NCBI RefSeq assembly: GCF_004011805.1
Contig: NZ_RCHJ01000030.1
Location: 1-55,331 of the forward strand
DNA: 55,331 nt
Direction: 5' to 3'
From: Piscinibacter defluvii
GTDB lineage: Bacteria > Pseudomonadota > Gammaproteobacteria > Burkholderiales > Burkholderiaceae_C
The translations under genes were made by a program, and so were the position numbers. Positions 34,897 to 43,919 of this stretch are shown piece by piece. The notes below the pieces were generated by a model, which did no database searches, was not told the origin of the DNA, and saw nothing but the letters and a program-made list of their open reading frames with translations. Each line of letters opens with the position of its first letter. Position 1 is the stretch's first letter.

Positions 34897-35118
34897 GTGA
34901 TCCGCTTCAAGCTAGCCGAACAGCTGGAGAAAAAGCAGTTCCGCGACTCCCGTCGCATCACCATGCAGGAGGTGTCGGACGCGACCGGCATCAATCGCTC
35001 GACCCTGTCGAAGATCCTCAATCAGAAGGGCTACAGCACGGGCACTGATGTGCTGGATCGGTTGTGCACCTACCTGCAGTGCAGCGTGGCCGACTTGGTT
35101 GAGCACGTTCAGGATTGA
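34897..35118 (+). CDS. XRE-family (Cro/CI-like) transcriptional regulator
   Basis: This 73-aa protein starts at a GTG at 34897, with AAAAGG 7 bases upstream. The helix-turn-helix is clear: ITMQEVSDATGINRSTLSKI, followed by the dimer-helix part LDRLCTYLQCSVADLVEHV. It is a minimal Cro/CI-like single-domain repressor. It faces away from the xis-int operon, sharing a 133-bp regulatory region with it, so it most likely represses excision functions. Confidence 0.85.
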   Translation: MIRFKLAEQLEKKQFRDSRRITMQEVSDATGINRSTLSKILNQKGYSTGTDVLDRLCTYLQCSVADLVEHVQD

Positions 35119-35430
35119 GCGCGCGCTGCGGCTGGGGACGGCCGAAGGCTTGGAGGCCGCAGCAGATGCACGTGCAAAGACTGTTTGCGCCCGGCGCCGT
35201 TCCTGCGCGGAGCACGGTTCAGGCCGATTGGCACTCGCGGGGTGGCGGCTTGGCCCGTTTGGCCGCGGGCCCATCACCCTACTGCTGTTGCTCGGTGACC
35301 GCTGCCTTGGACCTCATTCTTGCTGGGCCGCATCCTTAGCTTGTTCTGGTATGTTCGGTTACACAAACAGCGTTCCTCGGTAGGCAGAGCCGACCAGGGA
35401 CTCAACATCAAAGAGCCAGGGAGGCTCGCC
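35119..35430. other. Gap between the regulator and the kinase gene
   Basis: This ~310-bp stretch has no gene I can support. Its right part becomes more AT-rich (35330-35400), likely holding the kinase promoter, but no consensus pair of boxes is convincing. The kinase's GGGAGG ribosome binding site is at 35419-35424. Confidence 0.4.
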
Positions 35431-36396
35431 GTGCCAAGAGATTCGCTACAGCTTCGCGACGATTTGGTCGCCTGCCTGCCGAGCCTTGTGATCGACCGGC
35501 CGCTCGCCGAGTCGGGGCAGCGCGTTGTGTACTTGGCGCACTTCGTTGATGCCAGCATTCCGGCAGACGTCCCGCCACCAAACGGGGACGATCCGGATGA
35601 GAGTCCGTTCCTTCACGGCTGGGAAGCATGGGGCGCAATCGTCGTGAAAGTGGTCTCCGGGGCTGACAACACCACCCTGGCAAGGCTTCAGGCCGAAACT
35701 GCAATCCTTGAGGATGTCCGGCCGGCCAGCTTTCCGAAGCTGCTGTTCTGCAACCTATTCACTGAAAACCCAGTTACCGATGATCGCCTTGCCGAGCGCT
35801 TGTACGTCTCAGTCGAAGAGTTCGTCGACTCGACTCCGCTTTGCGACATTGCCGACAAGTACAAGGGCAATGAGAAGAGTATCGCGACGCTTGCGCTGGG
35901 CATCTCGAACGCTCTGATGCCGCTGTGGGTCCATCATCGAAAGTTCGTGCACCGAGACATCAAGCCGGCGAACTTGCTGATCCGGCCCTCGGGTGACGTC
36001 GTGGTGATTGACCTTGGAATAGTGCGGGAGACCGGCGCCCCCGGCGTCACTCATGACGGCCCAGGTCCTGGCCCGTTTACCCCAGGGTATGGCGCGCCCG
36101 AGCAGATGGCTAACGAGAAAGAGGCGGTGACATTCAAGACGGACTTCTTCTCGATCGGCGTGCTCATGTACCGACTCATGGCTGGCGTCGAACCGTTCAT
36201 CTCGAAGCCCGGCATGCAGATACACGAAGTCATGATTGCTGTAGCCGGCTACGAACCTCCGCCGCTGGTGCAGGTAGCAGGGGCCTCACCGGCGTTCTCC
36301 GACTTCGTGGCCAAAGCAATGATGAAAGTGCCGTGGCGGCGACAGCGCACCCCAGCTCTATTCATTGAAGAACTGCAGGCGATGCTGGCGAACTAG
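35431..36396 (+). CDS. Serine/threonine protein kinase
   Basis: This 321-aa protein starts at a GTG at 35431, with GGGAGG 6 bases upstream. Kinase landmarks: VVKVV (ATP-binding Lys73), a conserved Glu in the following helix, HRDIKPANLL (catalytic Asp176, Lys178, Asn181), IDLGI in place of DFG (Asp194), and YGAPEQ as the APE segment. It therefore looks catalytically competent. No transmembrane helix or sensor domain is attached, and an acidic insert lies between strands near residues 40-65, which is unusual. It forms a pair with the next gene 13 bp downstream. Cytoplasmic kinases in islands often act in phage defence; this is inferred from context. Confidence 0.85.
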   Translation: MPRDSLQLRDDLVACLPSLVIDRPLAESGQRVVYLAHFVDASIPADVPPPNGDDPDESPFLHGWEAWGAIVVKVVSGADNTTLARLQAETAILEDVRPASFPKLLFCNLFTENPVTDDRLAERLYVSVEEFVDSTPLCDIADKYKGNEKSIATLALGISNALMPLWVHHRKFVHRDIKPANLLIRPSGDVVVIDLGIVRETGAPGVTHDGPGPGPFTPGYGAPEQMANEKEAVTFKTDFFSIGVLMYRLMAGVEPFISKPGMQIHEVMIAVAGYEPPPLVQVAGASPAFSDFVAKAMMKVPWRRQRTPALFIEELQAMLAN

Positions 36397-36409
36397 GATA
36401 GGAGCACAC

Positions 36410-37561
36410 ATGGCGCTGGGACTACTTCATCAGGTCGGGCACAACAGCAACTGGAATGTCGAGTCGTTTCAAACGGACGAATGTGGCGATGGACTGATCC
36501 TTAGCCCGCTGCATCAGGCGAAGGCCACGGTTGAAAAGCTGCCGCCTGCGACTCGCGCGACATCGATCTTCGATCCGCAGTTCTATCTACCCAGTTCGCG
36601 CAAGCCGAAGCTGCTGACCTATCCATTCTTCCCGGAACAGGTCGATGGCGGCTTTCAGACTGCTACCTTCGTGGCTCACGCCTCTGAGGTTGCCCAAGCC
36701 TGCATCGACTTCCAGATCGAGCAGGGGTTTCGAAAGGTCGTTGTGCCGACCAGGTACATCAACCAGATGTACCCCTCGTACTTCGATCAGCAGCGGATGT
36801 TCACCATTGACGCATTCATGGAGCACGCTGGCGACCGTCCGCTGTGCCTATCTGTGGCCCTCACGGCGCCCATGATCCAGGATGCAGACTGGCGTCGGCG
36901 CGTACTGAACTGGATTACCTCGTTCCCGAATGTCGACGAGGTCTATGTGATGTACGAGCACGAGCGCAACACAAAGCAAATTCAGGACGCACAGTTTCTG
37001 ACCGACTGCATGGCGTTCTGCACTGACGTCTTGAACACCGGCCTAGGCCTGGTCTTGGGCTACACAAACACTGAGGGGCTTCTCTATTCCGCGGCAGGTG
37101 ATCTCACCATCACCATGGGCGCGTTCGAGAACACTCGCATCTTCTCGGTGGACAAGTTCCTGGAGTCGGAAGGGGAGCGGCGCGGCCCCAAGGCGCGCAT
37201 TTACCTTGCCGGACTGCTCAACTGGGTGCAGTTCGAGGATGCCAAGCGAATCAGAGACAGGGCTCCGCGCGTTTGGGAACAGGTCTATCGCGCGACGCCC
37301 TGGGCGGATGAGGCATTGGCTCGCTTGGTCGAGCCGACGTTCAACCAGCCTCCGCTATACAAGCACTACTTCCGCAATATGCAGGACCATGTCGATGAGC
37401 TTCGCCCCCTATCACTTGCTGAGCGGCGAGCAACGCTCATTCGAAAGGTCGATGCTGCGATGGCCGCCTATCGCGCCATCGACAGCGTGGGCGTGGAGCT
37501 TGAGAGGCATGGTCAGGCTAGCCACTTGCACGACTGGCGACAGGCCCTAGCCGGCGCCTGA
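36410..37561 (+). CDS. Unrecognised protein paired with the kinase
   Basis: This 383-aa protein starts at an ATG at 36410, with GATAGGAG about 6 bases upstream, 13 bp after the kinase stop. It is soluble and evenly mixed alpha/beta, with several strand-helix alternations (VVVPTRYINQMYPSY, PLCLSVALTAPMI, VDEVYVMYEHER, GLGLVLGYTNTEG, LTITMGAFENTRIFSV) suggestive of a TIM-barrel-like fold. No known catalytic motif could be named. Its 3' end overlaps the 3' end of the convergent nuclease-like gene by 15 bp. It is a likely substrate or effector of the kinase, by linkage only. Confidence 0.72.
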   Translation: MALGLLHQVGHNSNWNVESFQTDECGDGLILSPLHQAKATVEKLPPATRATSIFDPQFYLPSSRKPKLLTYPFFPEQVDGGFQTATFVAHASEVAQACIDFQIEQGFRKVVVPTRYINQMYPSYFDQQRMFTIDAFMEHAGDRPLCLSVALTAPMIQDADWRRRVLNWITSFPNVDEVYVMYEHERNTKQIQDAQFLTDCMAFCTDVLNTGLGLVLGYTNTEGLLYSAAGDLTITMGAFENTRIFSVDKFLESEGERRGPKARIYLAGLLNWVQFEDAKRIRDRAPRVWEQVYRATPWADEALARLVEPTFNQPPLYKHYFRNMQDHVDELRPLSLAERRATLIRKVDAAMAAYRAIDSVGVELERHGQASHLHDWRQALAGA

Positions 37562-38278
37562 TCCCTTCCTGCGACCGAGGGCGCGGGACGACAGCACAGC
37601 CTGAGCTTGCCATTGCTTGGCTGGGCTCATGGGGCCTTGCGCATCGGCGGCGTGATGAATGAACAGACCTCTCCCACGCTCGACGGACGCGAGGCCCACG
37701 CCAGCGACTCGGAATCGGTCCAAATGCGCAATGGCCGGTCGTGCGAACGCGTGGTCTAAGACGACCCAAGACTCATCTGCGAACTGCAGATTCCTGTACG
37801 CCTGAACCAGCACACGCTGCCAGTCGCTCTTCTTGGCCTCGATCGCGATGAGTCGCTCGAACGGAGGAGTTCGAAGACCCGAGATGGTCAACGAATCCTT
37901 TGAGTGCTTTGCAACGCCCGCGGCCGACAGTTGAGCTATGACCCTCTGCGCGGCACCTTCGGACGTGCCCAAAAAGGCTGCGAGTTCGGCGCGGCTCTTG
38001 ATGGAGTCGCCTACGCCTTGTCTGAGGAGCACAGCGAGGCGAGGTGGGACGAGCGCGGCAGCCAGCAATGCTTTGGTGCTGCGCGGTGAACGCTTGGCAA
38101 GGACAACGTCAGCGACGCCCACGCCGGCGTCAACCTCTAGCTCAAAAGAGTATTCACGACGCCTTGCGCGCGCTGCGCAGGCCATGATTGCCTTAACGAG
38201 GGCGGATTCCGACTCAAATCCAGCTGTTTTCACGTCCTGTGCCCATTTCCCCGCTTCGTCACAGCACCCAATGGTCAA
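37547..38278 (-). CDS. PD-(D/E)XK-like protein with winged-helix segment
   Basis: This is a protein of up to 243 aa; the start may be TTG 38278 or GTG 38233. Layout: an N-terminal beta/alpha part (FELEVDAGVGVADVVLAKR), a winged-helix-like middle (KSRAELAAFLGTSEGAAQRVIAQLSAAG), and LIAIEAKKSDWQRVLVQAYR followed by a strand (ESWVVLDHA). The pattern D...E-A-K with a following Q/Y is that of restriction-endonuclease-fold proteins, similar to the sce7726 group. It is the last island gene before tRNA-fMet. Nuclease activity is predicted, not shown. Confidence 0.62.
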   Translation of the reverse strand: MTIGCCDEAGKWAQDVKTAGFESESALVKAIMACAARARRREYSFELEVDAGVGVADVVLAKRSPRSTKALLAAALVPPRLAVLLRQGVGDSIKSRAELAAFLGTSEGAAQRVIAQLSAAGVAKHSKDSLTISGLRTPPFERLIAIEAKKSDWQRVLVQAYRNLQFADESWVVLDHAFARPAIAHLDRFRVAGVGLASVERGRGLFIHHAADAQGPMSPAKQWQAQAVLSSRALGRRKGSGAG

Positions 38279-38321
38279 ACGGAGCTTGCCGCCGATTTGC
38301 CGAATCGCTGTGACGGCACAG

Positions 38322-38345
38322 ACCTCGTCACAAACCTCGTCACAA
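38322..38345. repeat. 12-bp tandem duplication near the island edge
   Basis: ACCTCGTCACAA occurs twice in immediate succession, 6 bp before the terminator region of the tRNA-fMet gene. It may be a footprint of integration at the boundary between island and backbone. Confidence 0.55.
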
Positions 38346-38350
38346 GGCCC

Positions 38351-38385
38351 GAAAAGGCAGAAGGCCCGCTCGGGGCGGGCCTTCT
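38351..38385 (-). terminator. Rho-independent terminator downstream of tRNA-fMet
   Basis: Read on the minus strand, an 11-bp GC-rich stem (AGAAGGCCCGC with its complement) with a short loop is followed by TGCCTTTT. It lies 27 bp past the tRNA 3' end. Confidence 0.8.
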
Positions 38386-38411
38386 AAGTTCTTGTTTTCA
38401 TCCAAGAATTT

Positions 38412-38488
<77 letters not shown>

Positions 38489-38538
38489 ACTGAGCCGCAA
38501 AGTATAACACATGGAGCGACGTGTGCTGGGCGCTGTTG

Positions 38539-38940
38539 TCAGCGTCGCACCCACCACCGCAGTCGCTCACCCAGCGCGAGAGGCCGTCCGAAGCGCGGCC
38601 GGCGGGCGTGAAAGCGCTCGAGCTTCTGCAGTTCGAGCGTGATGCGCTCCGGGAAACCGCGCCGCTTGCCGCGCCGGTCGTTGAGCAGTTCGTCGAACAG
38701 CCGGTCGGTGCGTTCGACGTCGTCCCAGGCCTCGGCCAGACGGTTCGCCACGTGCGGGTAGTAGCGGCACAGGCGCTTCGGGTGCAGCGGGGTCGGGACG
38801 TTGCGCAGCCACAAGTGCGTGGTGCTGAGGATCACCCGGTCCCGATCGGTGACCGGCTTGCGCACGCGGCTCCAGTCGGGTGCGCCGTCCGGACCGGTGG
38901 GTGGTTGCAGCCGGAAGCGGGGAATCAGTTGCTCGAGCAT
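38539..38940 (-). CDS. Conserved hypothetical protein
   Basis: This 133-aa soluble protein begins MLEQLIPRFRLQPPTG, has a middle segment WSRVRKPVTDRDRVILSTTHLWLRNVP, and a basic helical C-terminus ending RWWVRR. It is compact, Arg-rich and without membrane helices. It sits between rplQ and tRNA-fMet on the same strand, beyond the rplQ terminator. I do not recognise a functional family. Confidence 0.65.
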   Translation of the reverse strand: MLEQLIPRFRLQPPTGPDGAPDWSRVRKPVTDRDRVILSTTHLWLRNVPTPLHPKRLCRYYPHVANRLAEAWDDVERTDRLFDELLNDRRGKRRGFPERITLELQKLERFHARRPRFGRPLALGERLRWWVRR

Positions 38941-38970
38941 GCCCTAGACTCTGCGCGCGGCAACGCGCTC

Positions 38971-39004
38971 GATCAAGAAGAAAGGGCCGGCAAGCCGGCC
39001 CTTT
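38971..39004 (-). terminator. Terminator at the end of the alpha operon
   Basis: A perfect stem, AAAGGGCCGGC with its complement around a two-base loop, is followed on the minus strand by TTCTTGATC. It lies 30 bp past the rplQ stop and ends the long ribosomal operon. Confidence 0.8.
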
Positions 39005-39034
39005 CGAGGACAAATTCTCGCGCTGTCCGCTGCC

Positions 39035-39436
39035 TTACTCGGCCTTCTCGGTCACCGCAGGCTCGGCTGCGGCCGGCTCGGGCCGGTCGACCAGCTCGAC
39101 GTAGGCCATCGGCGCGTTGTCGCCGACGCGGAAACCCATCTTCAGGATGCGGGTGTAGCCGCCCGGGCGCGCCTTGTAGCGCGGGCCCAGTTCGTTGAAC
39201 AGCTTGACGACGATGGCGCGGTCGCGCAGGCGGTCGAACGCCAGGCGCTTGTTGGCCAGCGTCGGCTCCTTGCCGAGGGTGATGAGCGGCTCGACGACGC
39301 GGCGCAGTTCCTTGGCCTTGGGGACCGTGGTCTTGATGGCCTCGTGCTGCAGCAGCGAGACGCACATGTTGCGCAGCATCGCGAGGCGGTGCTCGCTGGT
39401 GCGGTTGAGCTTGCGGAGTCCGTGACGGTGACGCAT
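39035..39436 (-). CDS. rplQ: 50S ribosomal protein L17
   Basis: This 133-aa protein begins [20 protein letters not shown], which is diagnostic of L17, a component of the large subunit near the exit tunnel. It has an Ala/Glu-rich C-terminal extension (about 15 residues) that is typical of beta-proteobacteria. It is the last gene of the alpha operon, following rpoA by 71 bp. Confidence 0.97.
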   Translation of the reverse strand: MRHRHGLRKLNRTSEHRLAMLRNMCVSLLQHEAIKTTVPKAKELRRVVEPLITLGKEPTLANKRLAFDRLRDRAIVVKLFNELGPRYKARPGGYTRILKMGFRVGDNAPMAYVELVDRPEPAAAEPAVTEKAE

Positions 39437-39507
39437 GGTGCTTTCCTGTCTTTATTGAACCCCGGCCGTGTCAGGTACCGGGGGTTGCACACACGCCGAG
39501 CGTTCGC

Positions 39508-40500
39508 TCAGCGCTTGTCCAGGCCTTGGGGCGGCCAGTTCTCGAGGCGCGCGCCGAGCGTGAGCCCGCGCGACGCCAGCACTTCCTTGATCTCGTTGAG
39601 CGACTTGCGGCCGAGGTTCGGCGTCTTGAGCAGCTCGGTCTCGGTGCGCTGGATCAGGTCGCCGATGTAGTAGATGTTCTCGGCCTTCAGGCAGTTGGCC
39701 GAGCGCACCGTGAGCTCGAGCTCGTCGACCGGGCGCAGCAGGATCGGGTCGAACTTCTGGTCGCTGCGGTCGCGCGCGCCCGGCTCGAACAGCTGGTCGA
39801 CCTGCCCTTCGAGCTGCGCGAACACCGCGAGCTGCTCCACCAGCACCTTGGCCGACGAGCGGATCGCCTCTTCCGGCGTGATGGCGCCGTTGGTGACGAT
39901 CTCCATCACCAGCTTGTCGAGGTCGGTGCGCTGCTCGACGCGCGCGCTCTCGACCGTGTAGCTGACGCGCGAGACGGGAGAGAACGACGCATCGAGCACG
40001 ATGCGGCCAATCGACTTGGTCGGCTCGTCGCCGTAGCGGCGCAGCGTGCCCGGCACGTAGCCGCGGCCCTTCTCGACCTTGATCTGCATGTCGAGCTTGC
40101 CGCCCTGCGACAGGTGCGCGATGACGTGCTCGGGGTTGATGATCTCGACGTCGTGCGGCGTCTGGATGTCGCCGGCCGTGACGGGGCCTTCGCCCTCCTT
40201 GCGCAGCACGAGGGTGACCTCGTCGCGGTTGTGCAGACGGAACACCACGCCCTTCAGGTTGAGCATGATGTGGACCACGTCCTCCTGAACCCCGTCGATC
40301 GTCGAGTACTCGTGCAGCACGCCGGCGATCGTCACTTCGGTCGGCGCGTAGCCGACCATCGACGACAGCAGCACGCGGCGCAGTGCGTTGCCCAACGTGT
40401 GGCCGTAGCCGCGCTCGAAGGGCTCGAGCGTGACCTTGGCGCGATTGCCGCCCAGCGGCTCCACGTTGATGGCTTTGGGTTTCAGCAGATTGGTTTGCAT
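39508..40500 (-). CDS. rpoA: RNA polymerase alpha subunit
   Basis: This is a full-length protein of 330 aa. The N-terminal assembly domain ([18 protein letters not shown]) is joined by a flexible linker to the C-terminal domain ([36 protein letters not shown]), which contacts UP elements and activators. It forms the dimer on which beta and beta' assemble. It lies 152 bp after rpsD. Confidence 0.98.
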   Translation of the reverse strand: MQTNLLKPKAINVEPLGGNRAKVTLEPFERGYGHTLGNALRRVLLSSMVGYAPTEVTIAGVLHEYSTIDGVQEDVVHIMLNLKGVVFRLHNRDEVTLVLRKEGEGPVTAGDIQTPHDVEIINPEHVIAHLSQGGKLDMQIKVEKGRGYVPGTLRRYGDEPTKSIGRIVLDASFSPVSRVSYTVESARVEQRTDLDKLVMEIVTNGAITPEEAIRSSAKVLVEQLAVFAQLEGQVDQLFEPGARDRSDQKFDPILLRPVDELELTVRSANCLKAENIYYIGDLIQRTETELLKTPNLGRKSLNEIKEVLASRGLTLGARLENWPPQGLDKR

Positions 40501-40652
40501 TGAGTCCTGTTCCTCTCGTGCCCTCGGCTCGTTACACCGATAAGGCTGGCGGACATCGCCGGGCGGGTGACCGATCGCTTCGCTCCGGCACGCGAAGCAT
40601 CGCCGAGAAGGGGCGAGGGCCTGCGGCCCTCACCCCGCCCCCGTGTTGTGCA

Positions 40653-41276
40653 TCAACGGGAATACAGTTCGACGATCAGCGCTTCCTTGATGTCGGCGCC
40701 GAACTCGTCGCGGTCCGGCGTCTTCTTGAAGACACCTTCGAGCTTGCTCGCATCGACCTGCACCCAGGCCGGCATGCCCTGCGCCTCGGCGAGCTTGACG
40801 GCGTCGGTGACGCGCAGCTGCTTCTTGGCCTTCTCGCGCACGGCGATGGTGTCGCCCACCTTCACCAGGTAGGAAGCGATGTCGACCACCTTGCCGTTGA
40901 CCGTGATGGCCTGGTGCGAGACCAGCTGGCGTGCCTCGGCGCGGGTCGAGCCGAAACCCATGCGGTAGACCACGTTGTCCAGGCGCGACTCGAGCAGCGT
41001 CAGCAGGTTCGCGCCGGTGTTGCCCTTGCGGCGCTCGGCTTCCTCGAAGTAGCGGCGGAACTGGCGCTCCAGCACGCCGTACATGCGCTTGACCTTCTGC
41101 TTCTCGCGCAACTGCAGGCCGAAGTCCGACGTGCGGGTGCCCGAGGTGCGGCCGTGCTGGCCGGGCTTGGAGTCGAATTTCGCCTTGTCGCTGATGGCGC
41201 GGCGGGCGCTCTTCAGGAACAGGTCGGTGCCTTCGCGGCGGGACAGCTTGGCCTTGGGTCCGAGGTAACGTGCCAC
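40653..41276 (-). CDS. rpsD: 30S ribosomal protein S4
   Basis: This 207-aa primary 16S-rRNA-binding protein has the S4 RNA-binding domain at [20 protein letters not shown]. The zinc-binding Cys residues of some S4 proteins are absent at the N-terminus ([16 protein letters not shown]), so it is the zinc-free form. In many bacteria it represses its own operon. A strong terminator precedes it at 41366-41406, so it probably has an additional promoter in the 145-bp gap. Confidence 0.97.
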   Translation of the reverse strand: MARYLGPKAKLSRREGTDLFLKSARRAISDKAKFDSKPGQHGRTSGTRTSDFGLQLREKQKVKRMYGVLERQFRRYFEEAERRKGNTGANLLTLLESRLDNVVYRMGFGSTRAEARQLVSHQAITVNGKVVDIASYLVKVGDTIAVREKAKKQLRVTDAVKLAEAQGMPAWVQVDASKLEGVFKKTPDRDEFGADIKEALIVELYSR

Positions 41277-41365
41277 TTTGCTTTCCTTGGTTCAATCTGA
41301 CGCGACCATCGACGTCGCGCGAGCCTGGCGGGTGTTGTTGTGAGCGCTCAGGCGGTGGGCTTCTA

Positions 41366-41406
41366 CAAGCGAAAAAGTCGGCGAGGCCGAATACGGCTTC
41401 GCCGAC
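41366..41406 (-). terminator. Rho-independent terminator or attenuator between rpsK and rpsD
   Basis: A long stem (GTCGGCGA.GCCG with its complement, one mismatch, 41377-41406) is followed on the minus strand by a run of five T. It lies 16 bp past the rpsK stop, inside what is usually a single alpha operon. Confidence 0.8.
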
Positions 41407-41421
41407 CGCGAAAAACGGCGA

Positions 41422-41826
41422 TCAGATGCGACGGCGCTTCTGCGGGCGGCAGCCGTTGTGAGGCAGCGGCGTCACGTCGGAGATCGACGTGATGCGGATG
41501 CCCAGCGAGGCCAGCGCGCGCACCGAGGACTCGCGGCCCGGGCCCGGGCCCTTGATCCGCACGTCCAGGTTCTTGATGCCCTGCTCCTGGGCGGCGCGGC
41601 CGGCGTTCTCGGCCGCCACCTGGGCGGCGAACGGCGTGCTCTTGCGCGAGCCCTTGAAGCCCTGGCCGCCGCTGCTGGCCCAGGCCAGCGCGCCGCCCTG
41701 GCGGTCGGTGATCGTGATGATCGTGTTGTTGAACGACGCGTGCACGTGCGCGATGCCGTCCGCGACGTTCTTGCGGATCTTCTTGCGGACGCGCTGCGCG
41801 GCGGTGTTGACGGGAGCCTTAGCCAT
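41422..41826 (-). CDS. rpsK: 30S ribosomal protein S11
   Basis: This 134-aa protein of the small-subunit platform shows [19 protein letters not shown] and ends in the family tail [15 protein letters not shown]. It starts 19 bp after rpsM and is followed at once by a terminator-like hairpin. Confidence 0.97.
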   Translation of the reverse strand: MAKAPVNTAAQRVRKKIRKNVADGIAHVHASFNNTIITITDRQGGALAWASSGGQGFKGSRKSTPFAAQVAAENAGRAAQEQGIKNLDVRIKGPGPGRESSVRALASLGIRITSISDVTPLPHNGCRPQKRRRI

Positions 41827-41845
41827 GTTCGTGACCTTCGTTCAA

Positions 41846-42211
41846 TTACTTCTTGACCAGGGCGCCCGACTTGCGCGGGCCCTTGCGCGTGCGCGCGTTG
41901 GTCTTGGTGCGCTGACCGCGCACCGGCAGGCCGCGGCGATGCCTGAAGCCGCGGTAGCAGCCCAGGTCCATCAGCCGCTTGATGTTGATCGACATCTCGC
42001 GGCGCAGGTCGCCCTCGATCGTCAGCTTGCCGATCTCTTCCCGGATCTTCTCCAGGTCGGAATCGGTCAGGTCCTTGATCTTCTTCGAGTACGGCACGCC
42101 GACCGTGTCGCAGATCTTCTGCGCGGTGGTGCGGCCGATGCCGTAGATGTGGGTCAGGCCGATCTCGGTGTGCTTGTGCGGCGGGATGTTGATGCCGGCG
42201 ATGCGTGCCAT
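41846..42211 (-). CDS. rpsM: 30S ribosomal protein S13
   Basis: This 121-aa protein of the small-subunit head begins [20 protein letters not shown] and ends in the basic tail [18 protein letters not shown], which reaches the decoding region. It is 13 bp downstream of rpmJ. Confidence 0.97.
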   Translation of the reverse strand: MARIAGINIPPHKHTEIGLTHIYGIGRTTAQKICDTVGVPYSKKIKDLTDSDLEKIREEIGKLTIEGDLRREMSINIKRLMDLGCYRGFRHRRGLPVRGQRTKTNARTRKGPRKSGALVKK

Positions 42212-42224
42212 GGTGTTCCTCTGC

Positions 42225-42338
42225 TCAGCCTTGACGTTGCTTGTGGCGCGGGTCGGTGCAGATCACGCGCACGACGCCCTTGCGCCGGATGATCTTGCAG
42301 TTGCGGCACATCTTCTTGACGGAAGCGGCTACTTTCAT
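42225..42338 (-). CDS. rpmJ: 50S ribosomal protein L36
   Basis: This 37-aa protein is too short for many gene finders. [20 protein letters not shown] followed by CTDPRH gives the Cys11, Cys14, Cys27, His32 zinc set, the zinc-containing form of L36. It lies 28 bp after infA, with GGAGAAGAG upstream as the ribosome binding site. Confidence 0.95.
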   Translation of the reverse strand: MKVAASVKKMCRNCKIIRRKGVVRVICTDPRHKQRQG

Positions 42339-42366
42339 GCTCTTCTCCTCAGCCTCGTCTGGCTGC

Positions 42367-42585
42367 TCACTTGGCCCGGAACACGATCCGGGCGCGACTC
42401 AAATCGTAGGGCGTCAGTTCGACCGTCACCTTGTCGCCCGGGAGGATGCGGATGTAGTGCATGCGCATCTTCCCGGAGATGTGGCCGAGCACGACATGCC
42501 CGTTCTCCAGCTTCACGCGAAACGTGGCGTTGGGCAGGTTCTCGATGATCTCGCCCTGCATCTGGATGACATCGTCTTTCGCCAT
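42367..42585 (-). CDS. infA: Translation initiation factor IF-1
   Basis: This 72-aa single OB-fold protein, [20 protein letters not shown], binds the ribosomal A site during initiation. Its start codon lies right after the secY stop, so translation is probably coupled. Burkholderiales often carry a second infA elsewhere, which cannot be checked here. Confidence 0.96.
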   Translation of the reverse strand: MAKDDVIQMQGEIIENLPNATFRVKLENGHVVLGHISGKMRMHYIRILPGDKVTVELTPYDLSRARIVFRAK

Positions 42586-42586
42586 C

Positions 42587-43897
42587 TCAGCTCGCCTTGA
42601 AATTCGCCTTCTTCAGCAAACTCTCGTACTGCTGACTCATCACGTAGCTCTGCACCTGGGCCCAGAAGTCCATCGTCACGACGACGATGATCAGCAGCGA
42701 GGTGCCGCCGAAGTAGAACGGCACGTTGTACTTCAGCACCAGGAACTCGGGCAGCAGGCACACCAGCGTGATGTAGATCGCCCCGGCCAGCGTCAGCCGG
42801 GAGAGGATCTTGTCGATGTACTTCGCGGTCTGGTCGCCCGGCCGGATGCCCGGGATGAACGCCCCGCTCTTCTTCAGGTTGTCGGCGGTTTCGCGGCTGT
42901 TGAACACCAGCGCCGTGTAGAAGAAGCAGAAGAACACGATCGCCGCGGCGTACAGCATCACGTAGATCGGCTGGCCGGGCGAGAGCAGCGCGGCCAGGTC
43001 CTTCAGCCAGCGGAAACCCTCGCCGGTGGCGAACCAGCCCACCACCGTGGCCGGCAGCAGGATGATCGACGAGGCGAAGATCGGCGGGATCACGCCCGAC
43101 ATGTTCAGCTTCAGCGGCAGATGCGAGCTCTGGCCGCCGTATACCTTGTTGCCGACCTGGCGCTTGGCATAGTTCACCAGGATCTTGCGCTGACCGCGCT
43201 CGACGAACACGACCGCGAAGGTGACCAGCACCACCAGCGCAATGATGAACAGCGAGACGATGATGCTCATCGCGCCGGTTCGCACCAGCTCGAACAGCCC
43301 GCCGATCGCGTTCGGCAGGCCGGCGGCGATGCCGGCGAAGATCAGGATCGAGATGCCGTTGCCCAGGCCGCGCTCGGTGATCTGCTCGCCCAGCCACATC
43401 AGGAACATCGTGCCGGCCACCAGGCTCACCACCGCGGTGAGGCGGAAGCCGAAGCCCGGGGCGATCACCAGGCCGGGCGAGCCTTCCAGCGCCAGCGCGA
43501 TGCCCAGCGACTGGAACAGGGCCAGGCCCAGCGTGCCGTAGCGCGTGTACTGCGTGATCTTGCGCCGGCCCGCCTCGCCTTCCTTCTTCAACGCCTCGAG
43601 CGTGGGCACCACGTAGGTCATCAGTTGCATGATGATCGACGCGGAGATGTAGGGCATGATGCCCAGCGCGAACACGGTGAAGCGCGACAGCGCCCCGCCC
43701 GAGAACATGTTGAACAGGCTCAGGATGCCGCCCTGCTGGCCCTGGAACAGCTGCTGCAGCTGTTGCGGGTCGATGCCCGGCACCGGGATGTGCGCCCCGA
43801 TGCGGTAGACGACGAGCGCGAGCAGCAGGAAGACCAGGCGACGCCGGAGGTCGCCGAACTTCCCGCTCTTGGCCAGCTGGTTCGCGTTGGTTGCCAC
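42587..43897 (-). CDS. secY: Preprotein translocase subunit SecY
   Basis: This 436-aa protein has ten hydrophobic helices and the family landmarks HIPVPGID (first periplasmic loop), [17 protein letters not shown] and [18 protein letters not shown]. It forms the membrane channel for Sec-dependent export with SecE and SecG. It starts 22 bp after rplO in the usual spc-operon position. Confidence 0.98.
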   Translation of the reverse strand: MATNANQLAKSGKFGDLRRRLVFLLLALVVYRIGAHIPVPGIDPQQLQQLFQGQQGGILSLFNMFSGGALSRFTVFALGIMPYISASIIMQLMTYVVPTLEALKKEGEAGRRKITQYTRYGTLGLALFQSLGIALALEGSPGLVIAPGFGFRLTAVVSLVAGTMFLMWLGEQITERGLGNGISILIFAGIAAGLPNAIGGLFELVRTGAMSIIVSLFIIALVVLVTFAVVFVERGQRKILVNYAKRQVGNKVYGGQSSHLPLKLNMSGVIPPIFASSIILLPATVVGWFATGEGFRWLKDLAALLSPGQPIYVMLYAAAIVFFCFFYTALVFNSRETADNLKKSGAFIPGIRPGDQTAKYIDKILSRLTLAGAIYITLVCLLPEFLVLKYNVPFYFGGTSLLIIVVVTMDFWAQVQSYVMSQQYESLLKKANFKAS

Positions 43898-43919
43898 TGG
43901 GTACCCGTTCGCCCGTCGC

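Noticed and set aside
19546-38345. CRISPR array or cas genes as cargo of the Tn7-like element
   Set aside because: No regularly spaced repeats and no Cas-like proteins are present; the few repeats are transposon end motifs and hairpins.
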